DNA of 64,000 nucleotides from Cricetomys ansorgei (GCA_026225945.1 JAMJFZ010001264.1:382501-446500), one strand, 5' to 3'; shown: positions 23,966-34,939, numbered from the stretch's first letter. The notes: generated by a model from the sequence alone, not told the origin. Numbers and translations are program-made.

Positions 23966-24739
23966 GCTAATGATCACAGCTTTTGAGCACCACAGGGCTG
24001 AGCTATCTTCCGCCGTACACTTCTATTGCATTTACCCTTGGCCCGTGTCTCAGTTTTACAGGATTCTTTACTTTGTGAAGATACTTAAACCTGAATTCTA
24101 CAGAATCCAAGTTCTGCGGTCCAGTCATTGCCACAGACATCCATTGGGCTGTACAAAAAGAGGTGCCGAGAAGCAGGCCAGTGGGTTTCCTATGTTCCAA
24201 ACACTGTCTTTCAGGCTGCTTATTTTTGTGACAGTAGCCAAAGCACTCTGACACTTGGGATTCATCATACACTTAGCAAAGCAATTCTCTCTCTTCGTTC
24301 TACATGCTACATACTTAGAAGTGTGAGGAATTGGGCATGAGCAGAAGTTGGCCTAGCTTCCAATTCATATGGAGGATGATCTGGTTCTATAGGAGCCGCT
24401 TGTCTCAACTGAGTCCTAGTGCCTCCAAACATATAACTGAAGTTCACTGGAAGAATAGCACCCCAGTAGAATATTAGATATCAGAGCAAGAACAATCTCC
24501 TACTCCCTGTTCTTCATCCCTGAACTCATTGTCCCTGGTCATGGGAGATGGCATCTTTTTGAGACACATGAACCTACAGTAGCTACACACATTAGCCATC
24601 CCATTGGCAAGCCATATGCCTCTGGAAATGGAGGCATATAATAAAACCACTGAATTCCTTGTTTTTTAAATGCATTGTTCTCTTTTTAAGGTTTGTTTTT
24701 GTAAATATTGATTGGTTAATTGACTGGTTGATCCATGCA
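23966..24739. other. Unique non-coding stretch
   Basis: Three overlapping open frames of 70-93 codons (23970-24340, both strands) show no recognisable product. No repeat was recognised. Confidence 0.5.
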
Positions 24740-24932
24740 TGAGTATTTTATCTGCATCTGTGTCTGCACCAATTGTGTTCCTGATGTTCACAGAAGCCAG
24801 CAGAGCATGTTGGATCTCCTGGAACTGGAGGTAGAGATGACTGTGAGCCTCTATCTGGAAGCTGAGAATTGAATCTGGGTCCTCTGCAAGAGCAGCAAGT
24901 GCTCTTAACTGCTGAGCCATTTCATTCCTTCA
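24740..24932 (-). mobile_element. B2/B3-family SINE, antisense
   Basis: Antisense B2/B3 landmarks: 'tggatctcctggaactggag', 'tgactgtgagcctctatctg', 'attgaatctgggtcctctgc', 'aagagcagcaagtgctctta', and 'actgctgagccatttc' at the 5' end of the element. A 22-bp perfect palindrome (24928-24949, CTTC plus alternating AT plus GAAG) overlaps its head. Confidence 0.9.
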
Positions 24933-24959
24933 TATATATATATATGAAGTGTTTCCTCA

Positions 24960-25527
24960 GGGTCAGCACACAGAAGCTGTCTTCCAGAAATGGCCAAGAT
25001 TGTATCTTATACTGGCAGCCAAACTTGGTACTGTAGGAATCATCCAGGTGGTACTGGTTTTAAAGGCATGAAGGTGTCTTTGGAGAGCAGCGGAGGCTTG
25101 GCACCATGAAGAGAGTCCAGGAGGGCCTATTGGTGAAAGTGTATCCCAGTTGCAGCAGAAGACCCCAGCATTCTGAAGATGCCAGTACCATGAGATGACT
25201 ACCAAGAACAGAAGCAGCAGTGGAATGGAGCCAGCCAGAGCCTGGAGGACAAGCTCTGTGTGCTGCAGAGGGCAGAACCAGAGAAGGGATCCAAGCCCTT
25301 TGGAGGAGCTCAGAAGATCATGAGTGAATTCCAGATAATTGGACATTGGTAATGTTTTTCTGCTGTCCAAAGATATTTTGAAAAGCTTGATATATGTTTG
25401 GTTTCATTTGGTCCTGTGCATTAGCAAGCCTGATAATTGTTCCTCTTGTAAGTAGTTTTGCTGCTATAGTGTTAAATTGTGTTTTAGACATAAAGCACTT
25501 TTATTGGCTTACACAGAAAGGTGGAAA
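24960..25527 (+). mobile_element. Candidate ERV internal sequence, unclassified
   Basis: This non-coding stretch has the feel of a dispersed rodent repeat and runs into the putative LTR at 25528 through a purine-rich segment, 'cagaaaggtggaaa', like a polypurine tract. A 135-codon minus-strand frame (24963-25370) with a leucine-rich hydrophobic run exists, but it is antisense to this orientation and resembles no known protein. I could not assign the family. Confidence 0.35.
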
Positions 25528-25865
25528 TGTTACAGAGGATTATTTTTAGTTATGTTTAAAATAGATTTTTTGTGCATTGTTGGGAAAAGGGCTGCCTAGG
25601 GCTTGGCATTTTGTATTGTCTGCAGATGTTGGTTTTATGTAAAAGATGTTTGCTAATGATCTGCATGTGCTATCAACAGAACATCTGAGGAGGATAGGTA
25701 TCAGTAACAACCCCTGAGATGAGATGCTTGGAGTTCCACTGTCCAGTGTGGCGCTTGCCGTGATGGTGGTTCCCTCTGCTGAGGTCTGGCAGGGTTTATG
25801 CCTATGAACATGCCTCTTTGTCTTCCTTGCTGAGCCACACCATAGGTATACCGTTACAGAGGTCT
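25528..25865 (+). mobile_element. Putative LTR, unclassified family, copy 1
   Basis: About 340 bp, homologous to 57261-57602. Shared blocks include 'cattttgtattgtctgcag' and its neighbourhood, 'gatctgcatgtgctatca', 'tggttccctctgctgaggtc' and 'tctggcaggg'. It begins TGTTAC after a purine-rich run. The right end merges into antisense L1 sequence and is not sharply defined. The sense direction is inferred from the polypurine-like run. Confidence 0.5.
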
Positions 25866-25879
25866 TTCTATTTTCTAAT

Positions 25880-26533
25880 GCCCTCTTCGTTTTTTTTTTT
25901 TCCTTTTGTGTTTTAGTTTCCATTGTAGACAACTTCAGATCCCTTGGTTAGGTTTATTCCTAAGTATTTTATTTTTTGGAGCTGTTGTTAATAGGATTGT
26001 TTTCCCAATTTTTCACCATGTTCCTCATTGGTGCATTAAAAAAAACATTTTTTTTTTGTATGTTGTCTTTGGCTTCCTTTGACGGTGTTGATAAGATCTG
26101 AGAGTTTCTGGGAAAGTCTTTAGAGTCTCTGATACGTAAGATTATTTCCTCTCCATAGAGGGGTAATTCGAGTTTTTCCTTTCTACATGTATCTCCTTTT
26201 TTTTCTTGCCTTATTGCTCCTAGATTTCAAGTATTTTATCAAGTAAGGCAGAGAATAGGCACTTTTTTCTTTATCCTGATGCTTAGAGGAAATGCTTTTA
26301 GTATAATGCTGACTATAGACTGTCTATATATAGCCTTTATTATGGTGAGATATATCCCTTCTATTCCTAGTTTCTTTAGGGCTTTTATTGTGAAGGAATT
26401 CTTAATTTTACCAAAGGCTTTTTATGCACCTACTGAGGTGATCACATGACTTCTATTTTTGAGTTCTGTACTACATTGAATTTACCCATTCTCACATCAC
26501 TAGGATGAAGCCTAAATGCTCATAGTATATATA

Positions 26534-26590
<57 letters not shown>

Positions 26591-27032
26591 ACATGTACTA
26601 TGATAATTTTTGGTTTTGTTTGTTTACTAGTATTTTGTTTAGAATTTTTTGTTCCACATTCAGTAGAGAAATTGGTGTATAGTTTACCTTTTATGTTGTA
26701 AAAGCTTCAAGTTTTGATATCTGAGTGATACTGGCTTCTTAAAATGAGTTTGGTGGCTTCCCTTCTGTGTCCGTTTTATGGACTAATTTGAGGAATACTA
26801 GTGCTAGTTCTCTAAAGCCCCAGTAAAATTCAGCAGTAAATCTGTCCTGTCCTGGGCTTTTTTACTTTTTAAGTTGAGAGATAATCACTTCTTCATTCTC
26901 ATTGCTCACTGACGAGCTATTTACACTGTTTATGGACTCCTGGTTTCATTTTAGTTGGCATACACCTTTTAAAGCCATCAATTTCTTCCATATTTTTCAA
27001 ATTATTGTAAAATAGGTTTTGAAATTTTTCCC
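25880..27032 (-). mobile_element. LINE-1 ORF2 fragment, antisense, part 1
   Basis: The plus strand reads as antisense LINE-1 ORF2 (reverse transcriptase region). Landmarks include 'ggtttattcctaagtatttt', 'tccttctattcctagtttc'-like text near 26358, 'ttgtgaaggaattcttaatt', 'gcacctactgaggtgatcac' and 'attcagcagtaaatctgtcc'. Many stops and indels make it a dead copy. A TA microsatellite has expanded inside it. Confidence 0.85.
26524..26588. repeat. (TA)n microsatellite inside L1
   Basis: About 30 TA units, with a small TATATATACTATA interruption at the left edge. It occupies the position of the normal ORF2 sequence between 'gatgaagcctaaatgctca' and 'ttttggttttg'. Confidence 0.95.
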
Positions 27033-27300
27033 AACAAGAAAGGGAGTCACTACTCTTTGGAAACGTGGCTGCAGGTGTGGAGCTCATGTTTCATCGATGT
27101 CAACACATCTGGACAGCACTATTGGACTCATGCGGTTTAATAACAAAAATAAAAGAAAAACAGGACATGAAGCTGGGAGGAAGAAAGGGTGGGGAATATC
27201 ATGGGGAGTTGGAGGGAGGTGATATTAGATGGATAGTCAATATATTTTATATTTTATATAAATGCATGGGACTTCCGAAGAGCAAAAATACTTATTTTAA
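27033..27300 (+). mobile_element. LINE-1 3' end (Lx-like 3' UTR), sense, nested
   Basis: A purine-rich block, 'gaaaaacaggacatgaagct' then 'aaagggtggggaatatcatg' then 'gttggagggaggtgatat', followed by AT-rich sequence, looks like the 3' UTR of a rodent Lx/L1 in the sense direction. Antisense L1 ORF2 resumes after it, so it appears to be inserted in opposite orientation into the older L1. Confidence 0.5.
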
Positions 27301-28705
27301 AATACACTTCCTGATGGTCCTCTATTTTTCATTGAAGTGTGCTATATTCTCCTCCTTTTACCTCTAATTTATTAATTTAGTCTTCACTATTAATTTGGAT
27401 AAAGCTCATTTATTGTGTTTATTTTTTTTCAATTATTGTTTAACTGATTCTTTATAATGTTCTTTTAGTCTCCATTCCATAAATCTTTGTCCTAGTCTTT
27501 ATTATTTCTTTCCATCTACTGCCTCTGTGTTTGGTTGGTTCTTGTTTTTTTAAGGCCTTGGAATATATAAACTCAGTTATTTGAGCTCTCTCTGAATTTT
27601 TGATGTAGGCCTTCATAGCTACCAACCTCTATTTCCTCAATCCCAAAGGTTATTGTGAGTTGTACTTTAATTTCCTTTGATTCTAGAAAATTTTTATTGC
27701 TGTTCTCTTTAATGACCCACTGCCATTCAAGAGATTTACTTAATCTTCATATGTGTTTGCTCAGTTCTGTAGTTTCTCTTGGCACTTGACTTCTGATTTG
27801 GTAAGATACAGGAAATTACTTTGATTATTTTCCATTTGTTAAGACTTTACTAGTGGTCCAAAACGGTCTTTCTTGAAGAAAGTTCTGTTGGTTACTAAAT
27901 AGAATGCATGTTCTCTAGCTCTTAGGCGGGATATTCTGTATCTTTTTAAGTCCATTTGTCCTATGGTTCAGTTTAGGTCTAAAATTATTATTATTTTTTG
28001 GTCTGGACAGTATCAGTGAATGAGAACAGGGTACTTACTGAAGCTACTCATGAGTTTTACATCTAGAACTATCTGTCCCTTTATGTCTAGTATTGTTTGT
28101 TTTTATGAAATTAAATGCACCAACACTTAATGCATATATACTTCTGGTGTTATAGTATCTTTTCAAAGCTTTGTTCCCTTTATTACTATGTAGTGAAATT
28201 TTTCAAGCTAATTTCATTGTTAAGTCTACTTTGTCAAATATATGAATGGCTACACCTGCTTGTTTCCTTATCCACCTGGTTAGTAAATCATTTTCCATGC
28301 TTTGACTTTAAGTCTTCATGATTGTCTTTGCCAGTGAACTGTGTTTCTTGCAGGCAACAAATGGTTGGATCTAGTCTACAGCTTTTAGTAGTTGAGATCA
28401 TTACTACTTAGGGTTATTATTAAGATATATTTGCTAGTTTTCATAGCCCTACTGGTTGCTTTCTTGATTAGTTCAAATAGTATTTGTTCTTTGGTTCCCT
28501 CCTCATTTGTTTTTGGGATTTGCTGGTTTACTGAATTGTACTTGTTTGATTCTTTCCTATTCATCTAGTCTTATAAGATTAATTCTTCCTTAGCTCTCCT
28601 GTTGTGTCTTTTTTCCTCCTCTGTGTTAGAATTCTTTTTAAGATTCTTATGTACTTTTTGGCTCAGCGATGATGAATTTCTTGAGTTTGTTCATAAGCTA
28701 CTTTC
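27301..28705 (-). mobile_element. LINE-1 ORF2/ORF1-side fragment, antisense, part 2
   Basis: Continuation of the antisense L1 towards its 5' end. Landmarks include 'ctttattatttctttccatc', 'atttgagctctctctgaatt', a diverged 'gtagtgaaatttttcaagct' and 'gtgtttcttgcaggcaacaa' (endonuclease-side text). It ends near 'tgagtttgttcataag'. Heavily decayed. Confidence 0.8.
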
Positions 28706-30544
28706 AAATAAATAGATGCTGGCAGAGAAGAACATGGCCTTACTCAAATATCTGAGTTCTTTCTAACCATAGGAAAATTATCTTAAGTTGTTCTATTTGG
28801 ACTTTTAGGTAGTACATACTGTGATTGTGTATAACACGCAAAACCTTCATGCAAACAGGTCTTCTATGTTATAAAAAAATTAAGCAGAGCAGCCTTCAAT
28901 TAGCTCTATCTGGAATTTACCTAAAACTGGCAAACTTATCATTTAACTTGGTAACTGAGTCAGAATAGCATGCCAAGATATTTTGGTCTTTATTGCATAT
29001 TGACTTCATTAGGGATGCCCTAAACAGAAAAGTCATTTGTCACTTTGTAAGGGACATCCCATCATTCTTTACATCACCATTGGGATGCTTTTTTTTTAAT
29101 GTAACAAGACTTTAAAATGTACCAGGGTTTACTCCTATACTCTGACATACATGTGATTTATTATGACATCCGGCAGGTCGATTATTCATTGATGGTCAGT
29201 TCCAAAGAGCTTGTTATTAATTATCAGTGTGATATGCTCTGGAATACTAAGGCAATTACGATGGGAAGTTACTACTGTGGGAAAATACTGTACAAGTGTG
29301 TTGTTGATACTGTCCTGTGAGTACAAGTTGTTAATGAATCTTTTCCTGAGTTAAAAGGAAAATAAAGTATTTTACAGATCAATAGTTTTGTATCTGATGT
29401 CAAAGATAGTCTTGATCTGTTCGGGAAACTACATACCATCTAGAATGATAGTCATAATGAGCATGACATAAATAAAATTTCAATTGCCATTTTTGGCATC
29501 CTCTGGCAAAGCAGGCCAGATTTAGAAAAAAAATTCTACCCCTGACTTAGCTTTTGGATGGAGATCATATTCTTCCTGGTTTTCCTGAGGTCACAGTGTT
29601 GATTTCACTTTGGTATCTTTGCTGACATGAAGATAAGCTAGTTTAAGGCCTTTTATTTGTTCCTCCCTAAAACAATAGCCTTCTTCCCTGGGGAGCATCT
29701 AGTATAAAGAATCTGTCTATTACTAAATATTTCTGTGCTAAGGACCAGTGGAATGACTCCGAAATGAGTTTTCATGGGCTCATCTTGGGCCCAAACTTTA
29801 CATAGAGTTTGTCTTGAGGGACTCAGGACACTGGAGGGATTGAGTCTCCATCTCATCGCCATAGGCCTCCACGTGACGGGTGGACCATGTGGCATTGTGC
29901 ACCTCTAGAGAGCAGCTTACAACTGGTATCTCTATACTCTACTGTGGTTATTTCTCCTCTTCTACAAGCACGCTGGCCAATCTCTTCCGATCTCTGTGGT
30001 AACAGTGCGGTAGAAGGTTCACGGTACACCATCAGTTACGTGATGTATACTTGTAGCTATACTGAAGGGTCCGAATCTCCAAAGGATCTAGCCTTCTCCT
30101 CCATCAAAGGGCTCTGAGCCTAGGAATAGGCTTAATATGGGAACTCACATAATGCTCAGGTTTTCATGCATCAGACCTAAAATATTTCTAAGCCAAGACT
30201 TTCAGAAGATGTCAATCTATATTAATGTCTTCATAGCCTGTGACTAATTAGTCTTCATCATACATTAAAACAGTCTGATTATCATTCTGTCGGTGTGCCC
30301 TGTGATAGTAACTGCCTCTATAATCTCTGTGTTGCCACCTGGTTTTACCAGCACAGTATCCAATTAGTGCCATCAAAATCAGAGAACTCAAATATACTAT
30401 ACCATCCCACACATGTGCCTGTAGCCTACACTGGACGGGCGACAACAGGAGCCTCCAGGAATGCTGTGCTTCCTTATCAATATATTTCTGAATTTTCTGG
30501 GGGGAAAATGAATATCCTGCAGGCACTCTTTAGAAGGGATGTGT
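28706..30544. other. Unassigned 1.8-kb stretch, possible decayed retrocopy
   Basis: No repeat was clearly recognised. The minus strand holds a 92-codon frame (30248-30526) and an 80-codon frame (29653-29895). Other minus frames around 29650-30110 give protein-like text broken by stops, which could be a decayed processed pseudogene. I could not name a parent. CpGs are somewhat retained around 29860-30030. Confidence 0.3.
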
Positions 30545-30972
30545 GTTGATTACTTTTGCTGTTTCTGTGATAAAAGACCATGGCAAAAGCAACTTAGGAA
30601 AGGTAGAGTTCATTTTGGTTCACAGTTCAAAGGTACTGTTCATCATGGCGAGAAAGGCATGGCAGCAGGAGCTTGAGGAAACTGGTCCTATTGCACCCAC
30701 AGTCAGGAAGGAGAGAGAGAGAGAGAGATTGAGAGACATATTGAGATTCTAACGTTCAGCTCACTTTCTAATTAGTATTCAGTGGTGGATCCTAGCCCTC
30801 AGAATGTTGCTGTCCACAGTTAAAGTGAGTCCTTCACATTAATTAAACTAATCTAGATAACCCTTCACAGACTTTCCCAGAGACTAATATATTCTAGAAA
30901 GCCCTTCATAGGCATGCTTGGAGGCTTGTGTCTGAGATGATTCTAGACCCTGTCAAGTCGACAGTCAGCATG
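30545..30972 (-). mobile_element. MaLR-type LTR, antisense
   Basis: The plus strand reads as the antisense MT/MaLR LTR: 'tgctgtttctgtgataaaag', 'accatggcaaaagcaactta', 'gttcattttggttcacagt', an inner GA-rich expansion at 30712-30730, 'taaactaatctagataaccc' and the end 'gatgattctagaccctgtca' plus 'agtcgacagtcagca'. Appears full length. Confidence 0.8.
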
Positions 30973-31242
30973 AACAATCACAGAGTGATGGAATCAGGAA
31001 GCGTATGGAGAGCATGCACAAAGGATTCATCCCAATATTCCAATTTACTGAGCCTTCAGGCCTATTCCCATGTAAGATGTTAAATTCTGACATTTTGTGC
31101 TTATAAATTCTAGGCCATCATTGACTGTAGGTTTTGATTAGGCAAAATATTAAACACTAAGTTTCACATTAATGTGCGTCTGTAAAGGAAATCAGCTCAG
31201 CTGAGTCTATATTTATACTAGACCAACCTCAGAGCCAATTGT
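30973..31242. other. Unique short stretch
   Basis: No feature was recognised. Confidence 0.5.
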
Positions 31243-31266
31243 AAAAAAAAAAAAAAAAAAAAAAAA
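31243..31266. repeat. A24 homopolymer
   Basis: Twenty-four consecutive A residues. No SINE body was identified immediately upstream, so this may be an orphan tail. Confidence 0.95.
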
Positions 31267-31524
31267 GTTATTTTCCAAATCCGTGCCAACAGTGTCCACC
31301 AGGTGTTCCCCATGATTGCTGGTGCACTGATTCTCCAGTCCAACTCTGAGTGATCCTTATAAGCTAAGAGGGGAATGCCAAACCTCTGCTGTTCGCATGT
31401 CCTCTGATGCCTTTCTATCATGATTCAATTGATAAGCAGCCTCATGGGCACCCCCTCCCCCACCTCTCGCTCCAGCTCTCCCAGCTCACGACAACGCAGC
31501 TACATGGGCATTTTAGTTCTTGAG

Positions 31525-31815
31525 CACCCCCGTCTCTTCCCTCCTTGGCTGTTTGCTCCACCTGCTTCCTTTGCCTGGAATGTTCTTTCTTCTGATCTGT
31601 GAAAAGCTGGCTCCGTACAATCCAGACTTTAGGATAAATGTCTCCTTTTTAGAGAACTCAGCATTGCCCTTTTCACTACTTAATTACTTTTTGTTAGTCT
31701 TTCTCTGTATATTCTCTGTATTTCGATTATTTCCTTTGACCTTCAGAATATTAGCAGAAGCTTTGTAATGCATTTTTTTCAGTAAATGTGTGTCAAATGT
31801 ATCAATGAATGCATG
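31525..31815 (+). mobile_element. L2 LINE 3' region, sense
   Basis: Follows the L2 3' region in order: 'ttcctttgcctggaatgttc', 'aagctggctccgtacaatcc', 'ataaatgtctcctttttaga', 'gaactcagcattgccctttt', and the terminal 'aatgaatgcatgaatgg' repeats. Overlapping open frames here are artefacts. Confidence 0.8.
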
Positions 31816-32054
31816 AATGGTGGGAGCTGCTTTGGTTACTATGAGTTCACCAAAGGAAAGCCAAGATATAAATGATCTATTAACTAAATTATTTGGAGAA
31901 ACAGAAATTAAAACTGAAAGGAACTGAAGCCCGAAGAAATTGATTTTTTGAAATGCTCAGGTTGTTTGTGATAAAGTAGGTATGTCATTACCACCGACTG
32001 AGGATTCAAATGGAAGGTGGTCAGGTTGTGTGTCAGAACAGGACTCGAGTTTGA

Positions 32055-32195
32055 GAGCTAGCTCAGTCAGCAAACTGTCTGCCACGCAAGCATGAGAACT
32101 TGAGTTCAGTCTCCAGAATTCACATAGATTCCTGGAGTTTACTGGTAAACCAGCTTAACTTAGCAATCCCCAGGTCTCAGTGAGAGGAGATAATT
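32055..32195 (+). mobile_element. tRNA-derived SINE fragment, sense
   Basis: 'gagctagctcagtcagcaaa' then 'cgcaagcatgagaacttgag' then 'ttcagtctccagaattcac' is the tRNA-like head of a composite SINE. It is interrupted at about 32200 by a second, better preserved copy. Confidence 0.6.
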
Positions 32196-32199
32196 CAGA

Positions 32200-32575
32200 A
32201 AACAATGGGCTAGAGAGATGGTTCAGTTGGTGAAGTGCTTGTTGTACAAGCTGGAAGGTCTGTGTTCAGTTCCTTAGAATCCGTGAGTCCTGCGTCTCTA
32301 GCAGCGGGGATGCGAACAGGTGGATCTGTTGAAGCTAACTGGCCACGCACCTTGGCTTAATAAGCTTAATTGGCTTAATTGGCACCTTGGCTTCAATTTC
32401 AGTGAGGAACTTTGTCTCAAAAAATAAAGATGAGAATGGTCAAAGAAGATTCTCTAAGTTGACTTCAGGCGTCCTTATGCACTCATACAAATGTCGGCAT
32501 TCATGTTCACCTGCATGCACCCGTGTGCTCATACACACTAAAGCATAACACGCATACACTTACACTCACACAAAC
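32200..32575 (+). mobile_element. Composite tRNA/B1-type SINE (B4-like), sense
   Basis: Head 'gggctagagagatggttcag', 'tgtgttcagttccttagaat', middle 'agcggggatgcgaacaggtg', 'ctttgtctcaaaaaataaag', 'ttgacttcaggcgtcctta' and a long CA-rich tail. A short local repetition of TTAATTGGC/AAGCTTAATTGGC at about 32358-32385 shows slippage. Confidence 0.7.
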
Positions 32576-34312
32576 ACCATGTGTAGCACCCGAGGATAAA
32601 ACTATCCAAGGTTGTTCTCAGACACGTAGCACACGCACATAACAGTACAAATGTGTGTATAACTACACAAACAGTTTTTTTTTTAAAGTTAACACTAGAA
32701 CTTTGACCCTAAAATGGCAGCAAACTTTCCAACCCTATACCTAGAGTAAGCAATCCAGAAAATCAACAGCAAATGCACAGCAAACCAGTCCACAAACTGT
32801 ACAGCTTACTCCAAAGGTCCGGGACTTAGTTAACACACGGCTTTCTCACATTCAGCCTGTGCTTACAAGCTAAGATCAATTAGACCATTCCTAATGTGTA
32901 CCTGTGTCCACTTGTATAAGACGCTCTGCTTCCAGCTAGCCTGCCTGCTGTTTCCCCACATTAGCAGCTTCCAATAAGCTTCAGAGAATACTGAGAGCCT
33001 TCCCTTTCTTCTACTGTAAAGTTCTCCCACTCCTCTGCTTCCACTTGAGTCTCTGCCAAATGCATGTGATGGTGTCCAACTCCTTTGCGAGCAAGCTCTT
33101 AATAAATAGCATTCGGTTAGGTGGTCTTCACTGATTTCCACAAAGACACCAACATGTACAGTACCTAGAAAGTTCAGAATAATGAAGGTATTCAGTGAGA
33201 GTTTTCCACATAATTGTGCTGTGTGGACCAGACTTCACGGGTTTGAGATGAAATTTTGCATTAGAGTGTGTTCAGAGCACCATGTAAGGGCAGGAGAGGC
33301 TACGCTGTGGCACTGTAGTGTGTGATACACGTTCCCCAGAGAATTGACCAGATATCATTATGCAGTCTCGGTGTTTTCTCTCTTCATGAAAAGAACAGAG
33401 CAGGTAGTGAAAGGAGGATGAGCCTGAAAATGGTATAGAATTTCTTTAAGAAATGCCTACAAATTAAATATCTGTAATTATGTATGGCTATTTGTCTTTC
33501 ATGGACGTTGCAGAAACAGAATTCTCGGAGAAACCGCCTTACCGTTGCGGTTGTGTTGGGGTATTGTGAGCAAGGAAGTAATTGCTTTATTCAAACCATT
33601 AATGAAATGTCACTGCCAATCTACCTCTAACTGCATCATGTGCTTTTTATTCTTTGTGTTAAAAATCAAGGATTATAGAAGGGAATGTTTCTAGATACCA
33701 CTTTGTTCCTATAAAAATGAGCTGTGTTCTAACGGCAAGCTTCACCCTGATTTCACTACAAAAAATTAGACAACTAAATCTGCACACAAAAAATTTAGAT
33801 GATAATTTTTTTTCCTTGAAAAATCACTGTGTCCAATAACGCTAGTTTTCATGGCGATGTAGTGAATTTTTCTTCCTTTTCTCCTTTTTCTGTTTTATTT
33901 TTATTTCTGTAGATAGAAATGTTCTTTCTAATTAACCTTTCTTTCCCCAGAGTCCTATGCTTTCAATCCCCTGGAGCCTGATAAAAAGTTTGATGATCCC
34001 AGGCTTTGAAAGCAAGTATTCTTCAGAAACAGTAAGTTAATATTGGATCACGTTTTCTGGAATGATCTTAAAATAGAGTATCTGGCATAATTTGTAGTGT
34101 GCTTCATAAACGTTACTCTGCATTTGAGATATCAACACATGCCTGGCCAAGCTGAGACACAGTGGAGATATAGTAACCTGACTCTTTACTACTAGCAATG
34201 TGATATTTCCCCTGGATACTCGAGAGTCAGAGTACCCACAATTCACCGTGACCCTGATTCAAATTACTCAGCTCCCTTGAAAACTGGTTAAACCATATCA
34301 TCTAATGTTGCA
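32576..34312. other. Unique stretch with a candidate conserved segment
   Basis: No repeat was recognised apart from minor CA-rich text to 32670. A 92-codon minus frame (32863-33141) has no known motif. The 33440-33660 sub-segment is listed separately. Confidence 0.5.
33440..33660. other. Candidate conserved non-coding element
   Basis: Repeat-free, containing 'aattgctttattcaaaccat' then 'taatgaaatgtcactgccaa' and a CpG-retaining 'gaaaccgccttaccgttgcg'. This word-rich AT/GC mixture resembles known vertebrate conserved elements. Inference only. Confidence 0.3.
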
Positions 34313-34372
34313 GGGTGAGGGGGGTGGGGAGGGTGGAGGCATAGTGGGGGTAGGGAGGGGGGCAACTGGGTT
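34313..34372 (+). other. G-rich tract with G-quadruplex potential
   Basis: Contains at least two sets of four G-runs of three or more with short loops: GGGTGAGGGGGG followed by GGGG and GGG up to about 34333, then GGGGG, GGG, GGGGGG and GGG at about 34346-34372. It fits the G3+N1-7 pattern. Confidence 0.75.
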
Positions 34373-34503
34373 GCTAGGGCTAAGAGAGTACCTCCCAAGC
34401 ACAAGGATGTTGGTTCCAATGTTTGGTCCTGTTTGGCGCAGGTCTGATCTGCCATCTGCCTGTGAGAGGAGGAGGAGGAGTCAGGGTTAACTGTGACATC
34501 TTC

Positions 34504-34939
34504 TGTTGTGGGAGATTTTAGTTATGGATAATGTTCTAGTAAGCTGTCCTTGAAGCAAGTAAAGGATTCACTGCCTACCAGTAAACAAAGGAGTGACTAT
34601 AGGCTCTCCACAAGAATAGGACATTCCTTAGCCTTAAGGCAGATGAAGGTTAGGCTCCATTGATTTGTATATTGGAAGGCTGGGTGGATTTTTATTTTGG
34701 AATAAAAAAGAACTAGGGCAAGGGCAGAGGAGGAGACAGCAGGAAACGCAGCAAGAAGAAGCTAGGAGAAGGAGGAGAACCAAGAGGAGATCATGGGGTG
34801 AGGAAGCTATTGGCGTGAGCTCTCTCTCTAGCTAGCTCATTAGAATTCCCTGAGATTTGACATGGTTTGTGATTAATAAAGAGCACTGGAAATTACAACG
34901 TCTGGACTCTACGTTAAGCGCCATAACTTTATTTTAACA
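34504..34939 (+). mobile_element. Solo LTR of a class II (ERVK-type) retrovirus, intact ends
   Basis: A 436-bp element opens TGTTGTGGGAG and ends TTTTAACA, giving TG...CA termini. It is flanked by a perfect 6-bp direct repeat ATCTTC (34498-34503 and 34940-34945), the duplication length typical of class II (ERVK) integrations. A polyadenylation signal AATAAA sits at 34875-34880, about 60 bp before the end, defining the sense direction. There is no internal proviral sequence, so this is a solo LTR from LTR-LTR recombination. The perfect duplication suggests it is younger than most elements here. Confidence 0.85.

Noticed and set aside
24963..25370. 135-codon minus-strand frame with a hydrophobic run
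   Set aside because: Lies in a probable dispersed repeat and is antisense to its inferred direction; no family resemblance. A transmembrane-like run alone is not enough.
26524..26588. TA tract considered as a replication origin or promoter
   Set aside because: It is a simple microsatellite expanded inside an L1 copy; nothing else supports a regulatory role.
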